From positions 1-24,006 of the forward strand of contig CAZCJU010000019.1 of the NCBI GenBank assembly GCA_964498965.1: DNA of 24,006 bases, written 5' to 3'. Origin of the DNA: CAZCJU01 sp964498965. GTDB taxonomy: Bacteria > Bacillota > Clostridia > Oscillospirales > CAG-272. Below are positions 1-8,010 of the stretch, piece after piece. Positions within the stretch are counted from its first letter, which is position 1. Each line of letters begins with the position of its first letter. Made by a program: the position numbers and the translations under genes. Under the pieces are notes generated by a model. The model did no database searches and was not told the DNA's origin. It saw only the letters and a list, made by a program, of their open reading frames with translations.

Positions 1-192
1 ACCATAACGCCGGTGAGCTCTTACCTCGCCTTTCCATCCTTACCCGTAAACGGGCGGTTTATTTCTGTTGCACTTTCCCGAAAGTCGCCTTTGGCGGACG
101 TTATCCGTTATTCTTTGTCCGTGAAGCCCGGACTTTCCTCACGGCAATACCTTTCGGCACCATGCCGCGCGATCGCACAGGGCGGTAAACGA
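1..192 (-). ncRNA. rnpB: RNase P RNA, 5' portion (3' part lies outside the window)
   Basis: This is the catalytic RNA of ribonuclease P, which removes the 5' leader from pre-tRNAs together with RnpA (encoded at 21775-22152). Read on the minus strand it contains the bacterial hallmark blocks in order: GAGGAAAGTCCGGGCT (125-140), AGTGCAACAGA (64-74) and GGTAAGAGCTCACCG (11-25), with a P3-like stem just upstream of the first. The layout resembles type A (ancestral) RNAs such as that of E. coli. The 3' half, including the second strand of P4 and P1, lies beyond position 1. The 5' end near 192 is an estimate from expected P1/P2 length; it abuts the stop codon of the HPr-like gene, which leaves almost no room for a separate promoter. 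Confidence 0.93.
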
Positions 193-196
193 TCGA

Positions 197-427
197 TCAT
201 TTTACGATGTACTTATCGATATCGGCGAGCAATGTATCCGCATTTTCGCCCTGTATCTCCATGTCAAGCTCGCTTAGCAAATCGAGGGAGAAAATACCCA
301 TTATGCTTTTTGCGTTTACTCTGTATCTTCCGCAGATAAGGTCAACCTCGCCTTCGTACTTTGTTACCTCCGCAACGAATGCATACACGTCCTTTATGTC
401 ATTGAATTTTACCGTTCTCTTGATCAT
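197..427 (-). CDS. HPr-like protein lacking the phosphorylatable histidine
   Basis: This 76-residue protein has the length and C-terminal pattern of the PTS phosphocarrier HPr. The segment NAKSIMGIFSLDLL (38-51) matches the HPr regulatory-serine region (Ser46 equivalent at Ser41), followed by the usual acidic C-terminal helix. The N-terminal GLHARPA active-site loop is replaced by FNDIKDVYAFV, and the protein contains no histidine at all, so it cannot act as a His-phosphorylated carrier. Such degenerate HPr-like proteins are annotated in many Clostridia without a known role; a regulatory function through the serine face is only a guess. The start has a good GAAAGGAG site 8 bases upstream and a consensus promoter at 459-487. 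The gene runs straight into rnpB. Confidence 0.85.
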   Translation of the reverse strand: MIKRTVKFNDIKDVYAFVAEVTKYEGEVDLICGRYRVNAKSIMGIFSLDLLSELDMEIQGENADTLLADIDKYIVK

Positions 428-458
428 TTCCGTTCTCCTTTCAGTTCACTGTGTCGTG

Positions 459-487
459 ATTATATCATTTTTTTTCGATTTTGTCAA
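459..487 (-). promoter_or_regulatory. Consensus sigma-A promoter for the HPr-like gene (and possibly rnpB)
   Basis: On the minus strand, TTGACA (482-487) and TATAAT (459-464) are separated by exactly 17 bases. Both hexamers are perfect. It lies about 30 bases upstream of the ribosome binding site of the HPr-like gene, and I see no separate strong promoter for rnpB. Confidence 0.85.
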
Positions 488-598
488 GCGATTTTAATGT
501 TTCATCGTGAAATTCAACCGACTTTAACGCACGCCTTTCATCATTTTCCGCAATATTTTCCGTTATTCATTGTAAATTTACTTATTTACAATACAAAT

Positions 599-627
599 TT
601 CACAATACTCATATAATATAATATAAA
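599..627 (+). promoter_or_regulatory. Likely promoter of the YdbC-like gene
   Basis: TTCACA (599-604) and TATAAA (622-627) lie 17 bases apart in a very AT-rich stretch, about 30 bases ahead of the YdbC-like start. Other pairings are possible, such as TATAAT at 612-617, so the exact hexamers are uncertain. Confidence 0.5.
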
Positions 628-658
628 ATAACACTAACAACATGATGGAGGATTTACA

Positions 659-880
659 ATGCCTGAGCTTAGATTTGAGATCGTTAAGGAGATCGGTTGC
701 ATATCCGATGAAAAGGGCGGCTGGGCAAAGGAGCTGAACCTCGTTTCCTGGAACGGTAACGAAGCAAAATACGATATTCGTTCGTGGGACGATTCGCACG
801 AAAAAATGGGTAAGGGTATAACACTGCTTCCCGAAGAGCTGAAAAGACTGAGAGATCTTCTCAACACAATGGAGCTGTGA
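659..880 (+). CDS. YdbC/PC4-family single-stranded nucleic-acid-binding protein
   Basis: This 73-residue protein matches the YdbC family of PC4-like (transcriptional coactivator p15) proteins of Firmicutes. The run ELNLVSWNGNEAKYDIRSW followed by HEKMGKGITL and a C-terminal helix (PEELKRLRDLLN) is the family signature. Family members form homodimers that bind single-stranded DNA through a beta sheet; the physiological role is poorly known. The start is preceded by GGAGG about 7 bases upstream. The membrane-protein gene starts 10 bases after its stop with no strong ribosome binding site of its own, so the two are probably co-transcribed and translationally coupled. Confidence in the family is high; a specific function cannot be given. 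Confidence 0.9.
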   Translation: MPELRFEIVKEIGCISDEKGGWAKELNLVSWNGNEAKYDIRSWDDSHEKMGKGITLLPEELKRLRDLLNTMEL

Positions 881-890
881 GCTTCATCGC

Positions 891-1772
891 ATGAATTTCA
901 AAAAAAACAAGCCGTTTGTTTTGCACAACACGCAGAACGAGAAGATACTTGTCAAATACCGCCGCAAGCTGATAAATATTATGCTTGTATGCTCGTTTTT
1001 GTTACCGTTCATATTCAACGGCTTTCTTAACTACACGCACCTATACTACGTCAAGAGCAACGTCGGTCTTGTCGCACTCGATATATTTTTGGAATATTTC
1101 ATAAAGGTGGGTGTCGCCGCAGCTCAGTATCTTTGTTTTGCTATCCTTGCGACATCGCTGTGTCGATTCGGCTTTAAAAAAAGTCGTACGGTTGTCGTAT
1201 TGCATTTCACGAGTATTTTCACCACCTACATGATCATAAGCTACTGTGTAGCCTGTCTTGAAGCGGGTTACGTGCTGTATGATTTTTCCGACACGGACAG
1301 TGCCTTTACATTTTTTTACTCGCTGTTTTCTGCGGTTCTTATTGCGTTACGTGATATCATACTCATTTTGTTTTGCGTAAGAAAAGCGAAACTCGTGTCT
1401 TCGGATGCAAACGTTCCCGCAGCGAAACCCGAGGGCTTTTGGCACGGCGTTTTCGACAAAACGTCCCCTTACAGAAAGCTGAGCGTATATTTCTTTTCCG
1501 TTTCTCTCACCCTCGACATCGTTATAAATTTGCTTCGTGCGTTGGGTGAGATAATAATAGCGGGACTGGAAAGTGTGTCGGCATCGGGTACGTTTGTCGA
1601 AATTCTGATAGGCGGTATGCCGGAAAGCTATTCGCATTATGTATATTTGCTTGAGCCATTCGCCGCAGTAATATTCGAAAACTGCGTCGGTCTGTTCGTA
1701 ATGCTCATTGCCTGTGCATTGCTTGAGCGTATGCGTGTTACGCTTGAAAAACGGCGATCAAGTGACAAGTAA
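891..1772 (+). CDS. Unknown multi-pass membrane protein
   Basis: I do not recognise this 293-residue protein. It has about six hydrophobic segments (roughly residues 27-47, 57-92, 100-128, 137-161, 194-225 and 250-281), separated by a charged loop around 163-193, with Lys/Arg-rich N- and C-terminal ends. The N-terminal 25 residues are polar and basic, and no signal peptide or catalytic motif is visible. It follows the YdbC-like gene by 10 bases, and the only SD-like sequence (GGAG) is about 17 bases before the ATG, so translation probably depends on coupling to the upstream gene. Codon use looks like that of its neighbours. The length of the frame and its hydrophobic pattern support a real gene; the function is unknown. 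Confidence 0.75.
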   Translation: MNFKKNKPFVLHNTQNEKILVKYRRKLINIMLVCSFLLPFIFNGFLNYTHLYYVKSNVGLVALDIFLEYFIKVGVAAAQYLCFAILATSLCRFGFKKSRTVVVLHFTSIFTTYMIISYCVACLEAGYVLYDFSDTDSAFTFFYSLFSAVLIALRDIILILFCVRKAKLVSSDANVPAAKPEGFWHGVFDKTSPYRKLSVYFFSVSLTLDIVINLLRALGEIIIAGLESVSASGTFVEILIGGMPESYSHYVYLLEPFAAVIFENCVGLFVMLIACALLERMRVTLEKRRSSDK

Positions 1773-1833
1773 ATTATTTTACACGGATCACATTTTACTT
1801 TTTCGTTTAATAAATTGAATTTAGGAGTTACTC

Positions 1834-2361
1834 AACGCAAAAAAGATCTTTTCGGCAATTATAACGGCAGCTATGCTTACCGCACTTTTCATTTCTACGG
1901 TAAGTGCTGCCGACGAGAGAATGTTCGTCAACGTTCGTAAAATTGGCGACGGACAGATCATTATCGACGGTAACGTTACGGCTGCCGAATGAGATGAAAT
2001 CAATAAGCTCACACTTTCTATGAAAGAAGGCTCTACGCCTAAGATGACGAACCGGACCGGCGACGAAACAAAATTTCAAGACCTCGAAGCGACAAGAGAT
2101 CCCGACAAGCTTATCCCCATAATCGAGGATACGGATCACGACGATCGCAACGGTTCGGATTCCGACGATGCCGAAACAAAAAAACCGCGTGTAACCAAGT
2201 CCCGTCATGATGACGATGATGACGAATTATCAAGCGATAACGATGACAAAACCCGTACGGTCGTAATAGCGGCGATCATCACGGTGATGATTGTCGTTAT
2301 CGCAATAAGTACAACGGTCACGGTGACGGTGATCGTACTCCGAAAGAAAAAGCAACATTAA
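1834..2361 (+). pseudogene. Decayed gene for a secreted, C-terminally membrane-anchored acidic protein
   Basis: A single reading frame from about 1834 to 2361 encodes a signal-peptide-like start (AKKIFSAIITAAMLTALFI then STVSA and ADERMF), a region ending NVTAAE, an in-frame TGA at 1990-1992, and then an uninterrupted 122-codon continuation. That continuation has an Asp-rich, Lys-dotted segment (DDDDDELSSDNDD), a transmembrane helix made largely of Ile, Val and Thr, and the basic tail RKKKQH. A good ribosome binding site (TTAGGAG, 1821-1827) sits 6 bases before codon AAC, where a start would be expected, but there is no ATG, GTG or TTG there. Internal ATGs at 1873 and 2020 lack good SD sequences; one from 2020 would give a 113-residue product. 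Missing start plus internal stop suggests a decaying gene. The family was not recognised, and there is no LPXTG motif. Confidence 0.65.
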
Positions 2362-2377
2362 CAACCAACGGCAATAC

Positions 2378-2450
2378 AAAAGACTTCCATCAAGAAACCG
2401 CTCCCTATCAAACAGGGAGCGGTGCGTATACCGAGTACGGGAGGTCTTTT
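2378..2450. terminator. Bidirectional compound terminator between convergent units
   Basis: An outer stem AAAAGACTTCC / GGAGGTCTTTT encloses an inner hairpin CCGCTCCCT / AGGGAGCGG (loop ATCAAAC) and a short CGTA/TACG stem, forming a possible three-way junction. U-rich tails occur on both strands (TCTTTTATTGTTTT on plus, TCTTTTGTATT on minus). It sits between the plus-strand acidic-protein remnant and the minus-strand ABC transporter genes. Confidence 0.7.
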
Positions 2451-2463
2451 ATTGTTTTCTCCG

Positions 2464-4209
2464 TCAATTTTCAAACTGGCTGTTATACAGGTTTGAATAA
2501 AATCCATTCAATTTGAGCAATCCGTCATGAGTTCCCTGCTCTATCACACGCCCGTCCTTCATCACGAGTATAACATCGGCTCGTCGTATTGTCGATAACC
2601 TGTGAGCCACTATAAAGCTCGTTCTGCCTTTCATCATTTCGCCGAACGCTTCTTGGACCTTGATCTCGGTTCTAGTATCTATACTTGACGTCGCTTCATC
2701 GAGTATCAGCATTTGCGGCAGCTTCAGCATCGCACGTGCTATACAGAGCAGTTGTTTTTGTCCTGCCGATATATTATCTCCGCCCTCGTTTATTACCGTA
2801 TCATAGCCGTTCGGCAATCGTCGAATAAACGAATGGGCATGAGCCGCACGTGCGGCTTTTTCTATTTCCTCATCGCTTGCCTGCGGATCGGCATACGCAA
2901 TATTTTCTCTTATAGTTCCCGACTTCAACCATGTTTCCTGCAGCACCATTCCGTAATTTCTGCGGAGCGAGGAATAAGTCAATTCTCTTATATCGTATCC
3001 GTCAACCAGTATTTTGCCGTCGTTTACATCGTAAAAACGCATCAGCAAATTTATAAGAGTTGTTTTTCCGCACCCGGTAGGACCGACTATCGCAATTTTT
3101 TGTCCTTTTTTAACATTCAGAGAAAAGCCTTCGATAAGCGGTCTTTCGGGTAAATATCTGAATGAAACGTTTTGCATTTCAACGCTTCCGTTTGCGGTGA
3201 TATTTACGGCATTTTCATTTTCATCGGGTATTTCGTTGAGCTTAAGCAATTCAAACACGCGGCTTGCACACGCAAATGCGTTTTGCAATTCCGTAACGAC
3301 ACCGCTTATTTCGTTAAACGGTTTCGCATATTTACCTGCATAGCTTAAAAACGCACTGAATTGTCCCACGCTGATCGCACCTGAAACGGTATAAAGTGCA
3401 CCGACAAGTCCCACGAAAGCATAGACTACATTATTCACAAGTCGTGTTGTCGGATTTATCAGGCTCGAATACAAGGTTGCCTTGAACGATGCCTCGTTAA
3501 GGCGTTCGTTCACCTTGCCGAATGCTTCGAGATCGTTTTTTTCGTGTCCCAGCTCCCGAACCGTCTTTTGTCCATCTATAAGCTCATTGATAAGTGCCGT
3601 CTGTTCGCCCTTTATCTGTGATTGCTTCATAAAATACTTATGTGTTTTCGAGGCAATAAACGATGCGGTAAAAAGCGAGAGCGGTGTCAGCACGACGACT
3701 ATTATCGTAACGGAAAAATTAAGCGAAAACATTATAACAAGCGTCCCGACTATCGTGACCGCACCCGTAAAAAGCTGTGCCGTACCCATCAAAAGGCCAT
3801 CGGAAAATGTTTCGACATCGTTTACTATTCTGCTTAAAATATCGCCGGACGAATGTGTATCGAGGTATGACAGCGGCAACTTTTGAAGCTTTGCGACCGC
3901 ATTGCACCTCAGATCGCAGCTCACGCAATATGCGAGCTTATTATTGCACACCGACAGCAGCTGCTGAGCCGCCGTTCCGCACACCGCACACGCAAGCACA
4001 TACGCACAATAGCGTGTAACGCCTTTGATGTCCACATTTCCCTCACCGAGCATGAGGTCTATTCCGTTGCCGCAAAAAACGGGGATCAAAAGCTGCGATG
4101 CGGCGGCGATCAAAGCGAACAGAATCGAAAGCACTACATATCCGCAATACGGCTTAACATATTTTAATATCTCTTTCAATGTACCGATGTTTGTCTTGTT
4201 CTTTTTCAC
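2464..4209 (-). CDS. ABC exporter half-transporter, subunit with the consensus catalytic site
   Basis: This is a type IV (multidrug/lipid/peptide exporter) half-transporter of about 581 residues: a six-helix membrane domain (roughly 1-315) and an ATPase domain (roughly 340-581). Walker A is GPTGCGKT (376-383), the Q-loop Gln is 424, Walker B is LILDE with catalytic Glu505, and the switch His is 536 (VAHRLSTI). Its signature is altered to ISAGQ (480-484) instead of LSGGQ. Together with the neighbouring subunit this is the arrangement of heterodimeric exporters such as TM287/288 or BmrCD. I prefer the GTG at 4209, one base after the upstream stop, because the N-terminus then reads MKKNKTNIGTLKEILKYV, typical for the family. 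A GTG at 4254, overlapping the upstream gene, is the alternative. The substrate cannot be told. Confidence 0.92.
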   Translation of the reverse strand: MKKNKTNIGTLKEILKYVKPYCGYVVLSILFALIAAASQLLIPVFCGNGIDLMLGEGNVDIKGVTRYCAYVLACAVCGTAAQQLLSVCNNKLAYCVSCDLRCNAVAKLQKLPLSYLDTHSSGDILSRIVNDVETFSDGLLMGTAQLFTGAVTIVGTLVIMFSLNFSVTIIVVVLTPLSLFTASFIASKTHKYFMKQSQIKGEQTALINELIDGQKTVRELGHEKNDLEAFGKVNERLNEASFKATLYSSLINPTTRLVNNVVYAFVGLVGALYTVSGAISVGQFSAFLSYAGKYAKPFNEISGVVTELQNAFACASRVFELLKLNEIPDENENAVNITANGSVEMQNVSFRYLPERPLIEGFSLNVKKGQKIAIVGPTGCGKTTLINLLMRFYDVNDGKILVDGYDIRELTYSSLRRNYGMVLQETWLKSGTIRENIAYADPQASDEEIEKAARAAHAHSFIRRLPNGYDTVINEGGDNISAGQKQLLCIARAMLKLPQMLILDEATSSIDTRTEIKVQEAFGEMMKGRTSFIVAHRLSTIRRADVILVMKDGRVIEQGTHDGLLKLNGFYSNLYNSQFEN

Positions 4210-4210
4210 G

Positions 4211-5938
4211 TTATTCACCGTCCTCACTCTTAAACTGACTTTCGCAGATCTCACGGTAAACCTCGCAACTGTTCAACAATTGCTCATGCGTACCGAAGCC
4301 GCAGAGGCCTCCGTCATCCAAAACGAGTATTTTATCGCAATTCATTATTCCCGCAGTCCTTTGGCTCACGATAAACACCGTACAATTCCAGCTAAGCTCG
4401 GCGAGCGAGGCTCTGAGCTTTTTATCGGTTGCATAATCAAGTGCCGACGACGAATCGTCCAAAATCAAAATTTTCGGTTTTGACACAAGTGTACGTGCGA
4501 TATTCAATCTTTGTCTTTGACCGCCCGACAAATTTCTGCCACCCTGTTCGACGTACTCGCCAAGACCCTTCGGTTTAGCTTTTACGAATTCCTCTGCCTG
4601 TGCCGCACGAAGTGCCTCCCACAGTTCTTCATCGCTTGCGTTTTCGTTTCCCCACAGCAGATTACTACGCACCGTTCCCGAAAACAAGCTTGTTTTTTGC
4701 ATTACGACACCGACTGTTTTTCTCAAGGTTTCGCTGTCATATTCTTCGATCGGCACGCCGAACAGAGATATTTTTCCGCATTCCGCATCATAATGTCTTG
4801 CTATCAAGCTCACCAACGAGGTCTTACCGCTTCCGGTTGAACCGATCACACCTATCCTCTGTCCGCTTTCCGCCGCAAATGTAATATTTTCGAGCGAGCG
4901 TTCGGATGCGTTTTTGTATTTCATACAAACATTTTCGAATCTGATCGCTTCGTTTGAGTATCCCGACATCGGCACTTTATCGGAGAATTTCATTGAGCTT
5001 TCCGTATCAAGTACCTGTGATATTCTGTCCATGCTTGACATTGCCTTACTCAAAAGCGTTATAAGATTCGCCAATTTCACAAGTTCTATGAGTATTTGGC
5101 TCATATAGTTTATAAGTGCGACGATATTTCCCGAAAGCAGTATTCCGTCGTTTACCTTGTTCGAACCGACATACAATATCGCTATTATACCCAAATTAAT
5201 AACGAACGAGGTCAACGGATTTATCAGTGAGGAAATATTTCCCGTTTTTATCTGCTGTGAAGCAAGATCCGAGCTTAGAGAGGAAAAGTCATCTATTTCC
5301 GTATTTTCTCTGCCGAACGCACGTATTACGCGTACTCCGGAAAGATTTTCTCTTACCGCCGAGGTCACCTTATCAAGCTGTGATCGGGCTACGTTATATT
5401 TCGGAGCCGTTATACGCATTATTCCGAACACAATAACAAACATTATCGGAATAGCGACGGCAAATATAAGTGCCGCTTTGACATCTATCGTAAACGCCAT
5501 GATCATCGAGCCGAAAACGATAAACGGACTGCGTAAAAGCAGTCTTAAAAACATATTCAGCCCGCTCTGCACCTTGTCCGTATCACCGGTCATTCTTGTG
5601 ATCAGAGTTGCCGAGCCGATACAATCCAGTTCAGAAAAGCTAAGCGATTGGATATGCTTCAAAAGCTCATATCTAAGCTCCGTTGCCGTTCCGACCGACG
5701 CACGTGCGGCGAAATACTGAGCGATAAACGAACATAAAAGTCCGGCAAATGCCATCAACACGAGTATGCCGCACCTACCGATTATATATTGTTTATCGTC
5801 GTTTGCGATACCCACGTCGATTATTTTGGCAACGACAAGCGGCACTGTCAGATCAAACAGTGCCTCAAGCATTTTAAACAGCGGCGACAGCAGGCACTCT
5901 TTCAAATACTTTTTAAAATACGGAATAAGATATTTCAA
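4211..5938 (-). CDS. ABC exporter half-transporter, subunit with the degenerate catalytic site
   Basis: This 575-residue protein has a six-helix exporter membrane domain (roughly 1-310) fused to an ATPase domain. Walker A is GSTGSGKT (366-373), the Q-loop Gln is 414 and the signature is a canonical LSGGQ (470-474). In Walker B the catalytic Glu is replaced by Asp (LILDD, 491-495), and the switch His is replaced by Gln526 (VSQRTAG). These are the substitutions known from the non-hydrolytic subunit of heterodimeric exporters, matching the altered ISAGQ of its partner. The start is TTG at 5938 with GAGAGGG four bases upstream. It lies 23 bases after the dnaI-like gene and one base before the partner's preferred start, so it is most likely in the same transcript. 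Confidence 0.92.
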   Translation of the reverse strand: MKYLIPYFKKYLKECLLSPLFKMLEALFDLTVPLVVAKIIDVGIANDDKQYIIGRCGILVLMAFAGLLCSFIAQYFAARASVGTATELRYELLKHIQSLSFSELDCIGSATLITRMTGDTDKVQSGLNMFLRLLLRSPFIVFGSMIMAFTIDVKAALIFAVAIPIMFVIVFGIMRITAPKYNVARSQLDKVTSAVRENLSGVRVIRAFGRENTEIDDFSSLSSDLASQQIKTGNISSLINPLTSFVINLGIIAILYVGSNKVNDGILLSGNIVALINYMSQILIELVKLANLITLLSKAMSSMDRISQVLDTESSMKFSDKVPMSGYSNEAIRFENVCMKYKNASERSLENITFAAESGQRIGVIGSTGSGKTSLVSLIARHYDAECGKISLFGVPIEEYDSETLRKTVGVVMQKTSLFSGTVRSNLLWGNENASDEELWEALRAAQAEEFVKAKPKGLGEYVEQGGRNLSGGQRQRLNIARTLVSKPKILILDDSSSALDYATDKKLRASLAELSWNCTVFIVSQRTAGIMNCDKILVLDDGGLCGFGTHEQLLNSCEVYREICESQFKSEDGE

Positions 5939-5961
5939 TATGCCCTCTCACGCTCAAAATT

Positions 5962-6942
5962 TTACACTCTTGCGAGCTTTTTCATTCGTATATCCGTACC
6001 GCAAAAAACATACGGGAAAAACTCGCCCAAAAGTCTGGATACTATACGCGTATCATATCTGTCACGCAATTCCTTTTGCGTCAGATTCGTATTTATTATC
6101 ATCGCCTTATCTGCGGCAAGGCGTGTATTTATCAGGTTATACAGGCAGGAAACGGTAAACTGATTTGTCAGTTCCACACCTAAATCGTCCATTATCAGCA
6201 AATCGCAATCGAAATACTTTTCCGTCGAGGAGCTTTCTCCGCTATTATACGAGCGATCGAACCTTTCATGCTCAAAAGCTCCGAAAATATTTACCGCCGA
6301 ATCGTACACCACATCATAGCCTTTATTTATAATAACTGCGGCGGCGGCGGTCGACAGATGTGTTTTACCGAGTCCGGTCGATCCGATGAAAAGCAGATTT
6401 TGCGTTTCGCCCTCCCCGAAGCTTTCTGCATATTCTCTTATACGCTCTAAAACGTACTTCATTGTGTTATATTCTTCCGTACCGGAATTATAGTATTCAA
6501 GTGAAAAATTATCGAAGTTCTGCTTTTTTGCGAGCGTGCCGAGACCTGAGCTTTCGAACGCCGCCGCCGCAATCGCACGTTTCATGCAAATACACATTTC
6601 GCCGTTTGCGTATCCCTCGTCCTTACAGATATCGCATTCGTATTTTGGCATAAAATAGTCCGCCGGATATCCGCAAGCTTCGAGCAACGCACTTCTCCGC
6701 TTCAAAAGCTTTTCATTTTCGCTCTTAAGTGCAGCCATTCTTTCTTCAAGTCCGACACTGCCCTTCATCGCCTCGTTCATTATCCTGATTCCGGTATGCG
6801 ACAATTCCTCCTGCACACGGGCGAGTTGCGGGTATTTCGCACAAAGCTGCCTTATTCTTTCTTCCGCTTTCCGCTCAGCTCCGAGCGATTTATCGAGGTA
6901 TTCCCTTTTGATCTTGCCGTAATTATCTTTATTATAACTCAT
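5962..6942 (-). CDS. DnaI/DnaC-like replicative helicase loader (AAA+ ATPase)
   Basis: This 326-residue protein has the architecture of Firmicute helicase loaders: a helical, coiled-coil-rich N-terminal half, a Cys cluster likely to bind zinc (Cys103, Cys106, Cys117, Cys119 in CDICKDEGYANGEMCIC), and a C-terminal AAA+ domain. The ATPase has Walker A GSTGLGKTH (187-195), Walker B LLIMDDLG (248-255), a sensor-1-like Asn in INTNLT and the terminal RIVSRLLG with a likely arginine finger. Loaders of this type deliver the DnaB-type helicase at the origin or during restart. Its start overlaps the dnaD-like stop (ATGA), and dnaD-dnaI pairing is usual for Clostridia and their phages. No phage genes are nearby, so I take it as the chromosomal copy. 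Confidence 0.9.
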   Translation of the reverse strand: MSYNKDNYGKIKREYLDKSLGAERKAEERIRQLCAKYPQLARVQEELSHTGIRIMNEAMKGSVGLEERMAALKSENEKLLKRRSALLEACGYPADYFMPKYECDICKDEGYANGEMCICMKRAIAAAAFESSGLGTLAKKQNFDNFSLEYYNSGTEEYNTMKYVLERIREYAESFGEGETQNLLFIGSTGLGKTHLSTAAAAVIINKGYDVVYDSAVNIFGAFEHERFDRSYNSGESSSTEKYFDCDLLIMDDLGVELTNQFTVSCLYNLINTRLAADKAMIINTNLTQKELRDRYDTRIVSRLLGEFFPYVFCGTDIRMKKLARV

Positions 6943-7904
6943 TTTTTGTTCTTGTAGCTTCTTTTCAGTGCAAGCTCCATAAATTCATCGACATCAAAGC
7001 CGTCGCCCGAGCCGTTCGCCTGCTTTTCCCGTTTTGCTTTTTTATCTTCTTGTCTTTGTTTTGCCGCTTCCAAAGTCGAGATCCCTTCTGCGTGCCACTT
7101 TTTTATAATACCGTTGCAATAATCCATGCTCGGTTCTTTTATCGACCCGATCGTAAGCTCATACGCATATTCTATCAAGTCATACGGCAGACAATATTCC
7201 TCCGTCCAAAGTGCGATAAAACGTTTTTCTTTTGCTATCAACGCTCGACTTCCCAAACCGAACAACTTTCTTATCATCGAAACCGTATTGTCCTTTTCTC
7301 TCGCACGTTTCAAATACTCTTCGAGTGCGGGCTTTGTAACTATATCGGCATCGAAAAGCGTTGTCGCCATTCTCGACATATACGCCACCGACCTTTTATC
7401 TATTTCGACACAGTATTTTCCCAGCTCCAATATAAAATCGGAAGGCAAGTGGAGGTAATCGTGCATCGAAACAAGGCAATATATCTCGCTCGTAATGAGC
7501 ATTTTTCCGAGAACCTGTCCCAAATCGTTTATCAGAACTTTAAGCTCCGTATCTTCTTCGATAATACCCGCCGTTTCCTCGCTCGTATGTACCTGAGCTT
7601 CCGACAAAAGCAACTTCCCGCTGCTTTTTTTCTTTTCGGGAATAAATTCGAGCTTCGGTTCGGAATCGAGCAGGACCTTTACGTCTGTCCAATATTTCAT
7701 TGCTTTTTCTATATCCGCCCATGCCATATGCAGGTCGGATATAGCTCTCGCACGGCAGTTATCGGGATCTTCCCTGAATTTTTCATTTGAGCAAATATAT
7801 ATCAGAACACGTAACTGCTCGGCTGTGGCACCGTTCATTCTTCCGAGCGTTGCCTCGTACGGCAGGTTTATAACACGGCTTCCGTAATTGACAAATAAAG
7901 CCAT
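6939..7904 (-). CDS. DnaD-domain replication initiation protein
   Basis: This 321-residue protein belongs to the DnaD/DnaB(Bsu)-like primosome family. Two helical domains are separated by a charged linker (about 90-125). The second domain ends with the family motif YELTIGSIKEPSMDYCNG followed by IIKKWHAEGIST, in which the Tyr and Trp are the conserved DnaD marks for DNA binding. The C-terminus is Lys/Arg/Glu-rich. DnaD-type proteins remodel DNA at the origin or restart sites and recruit the helicase loader, whose gene overlaps this one by 4 bases. GGAG lies six bases upstream of the ATG. A small GTAA-tetraloop hairpin (7920-7935) sits just before it. Confidence 0.88.
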   Translation of the reverse strand: MALFVNYGSRVINLPYEATLGRMNGATAEQLRVLIYICSNEKFREDPDNCRARAISDLHMAWADIEKAMKYWTDVKVLLDSEPKLEFIPEKKKSSGKLLLSEAQVHTSEETAGIIEEDTELKVLINDLGQVLGKMLITSEIYCLVSMHDYLHLPSDFILELGKYCVEIDKRSVAYMSRMATTLFDADIVTKPALEEYLKRAREKDNTVSMIRKLFGLGSRALIAKEKRFIALWTEEYCLPYDLIEYAYELTIGSIKEPSMDYCNGIIKKWHAEGISTLEAAKQRQEDKKAKREKQANGSGDGFDVDEFMELALKRSYKNKK

Positions 7905-8010
7905 TTTAATCTCCGTTTTGCCGCCTTACGGCGACGCAATATTTTTTATGCGTAAAAGACATCGGTATTTTCGACTCACGTCGTCGGGACTTTAATGCTG
8001 TTTTGTTTCT

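Noticed and set aside
1990..1992. Selenocysteine or reassigned TGA in the acidic protein gene
   Set aside because: TGA is used as a normal stop by several genes here (for example tsaD and the dnaD-like gene), and I see no convincing SECIS hairpin right after it; the lost start codon makes simple decay more likely.
1828..2208. Minus-strand frame opposite the acidic protein remnant
   Set aside because: The plus-strand frame has signal peptide, acidic region, helix and basic tail, and the minus-strand frame has no SD or family match, so it is a shadow.
7050..7790. Long plus-strand frame of 246 codons opposite dnaD
   Set aside because: It lies wholly inside the recognised DnaD-like gene and has an Arg/Phe/Tyr-rich antisense composition; no SD.
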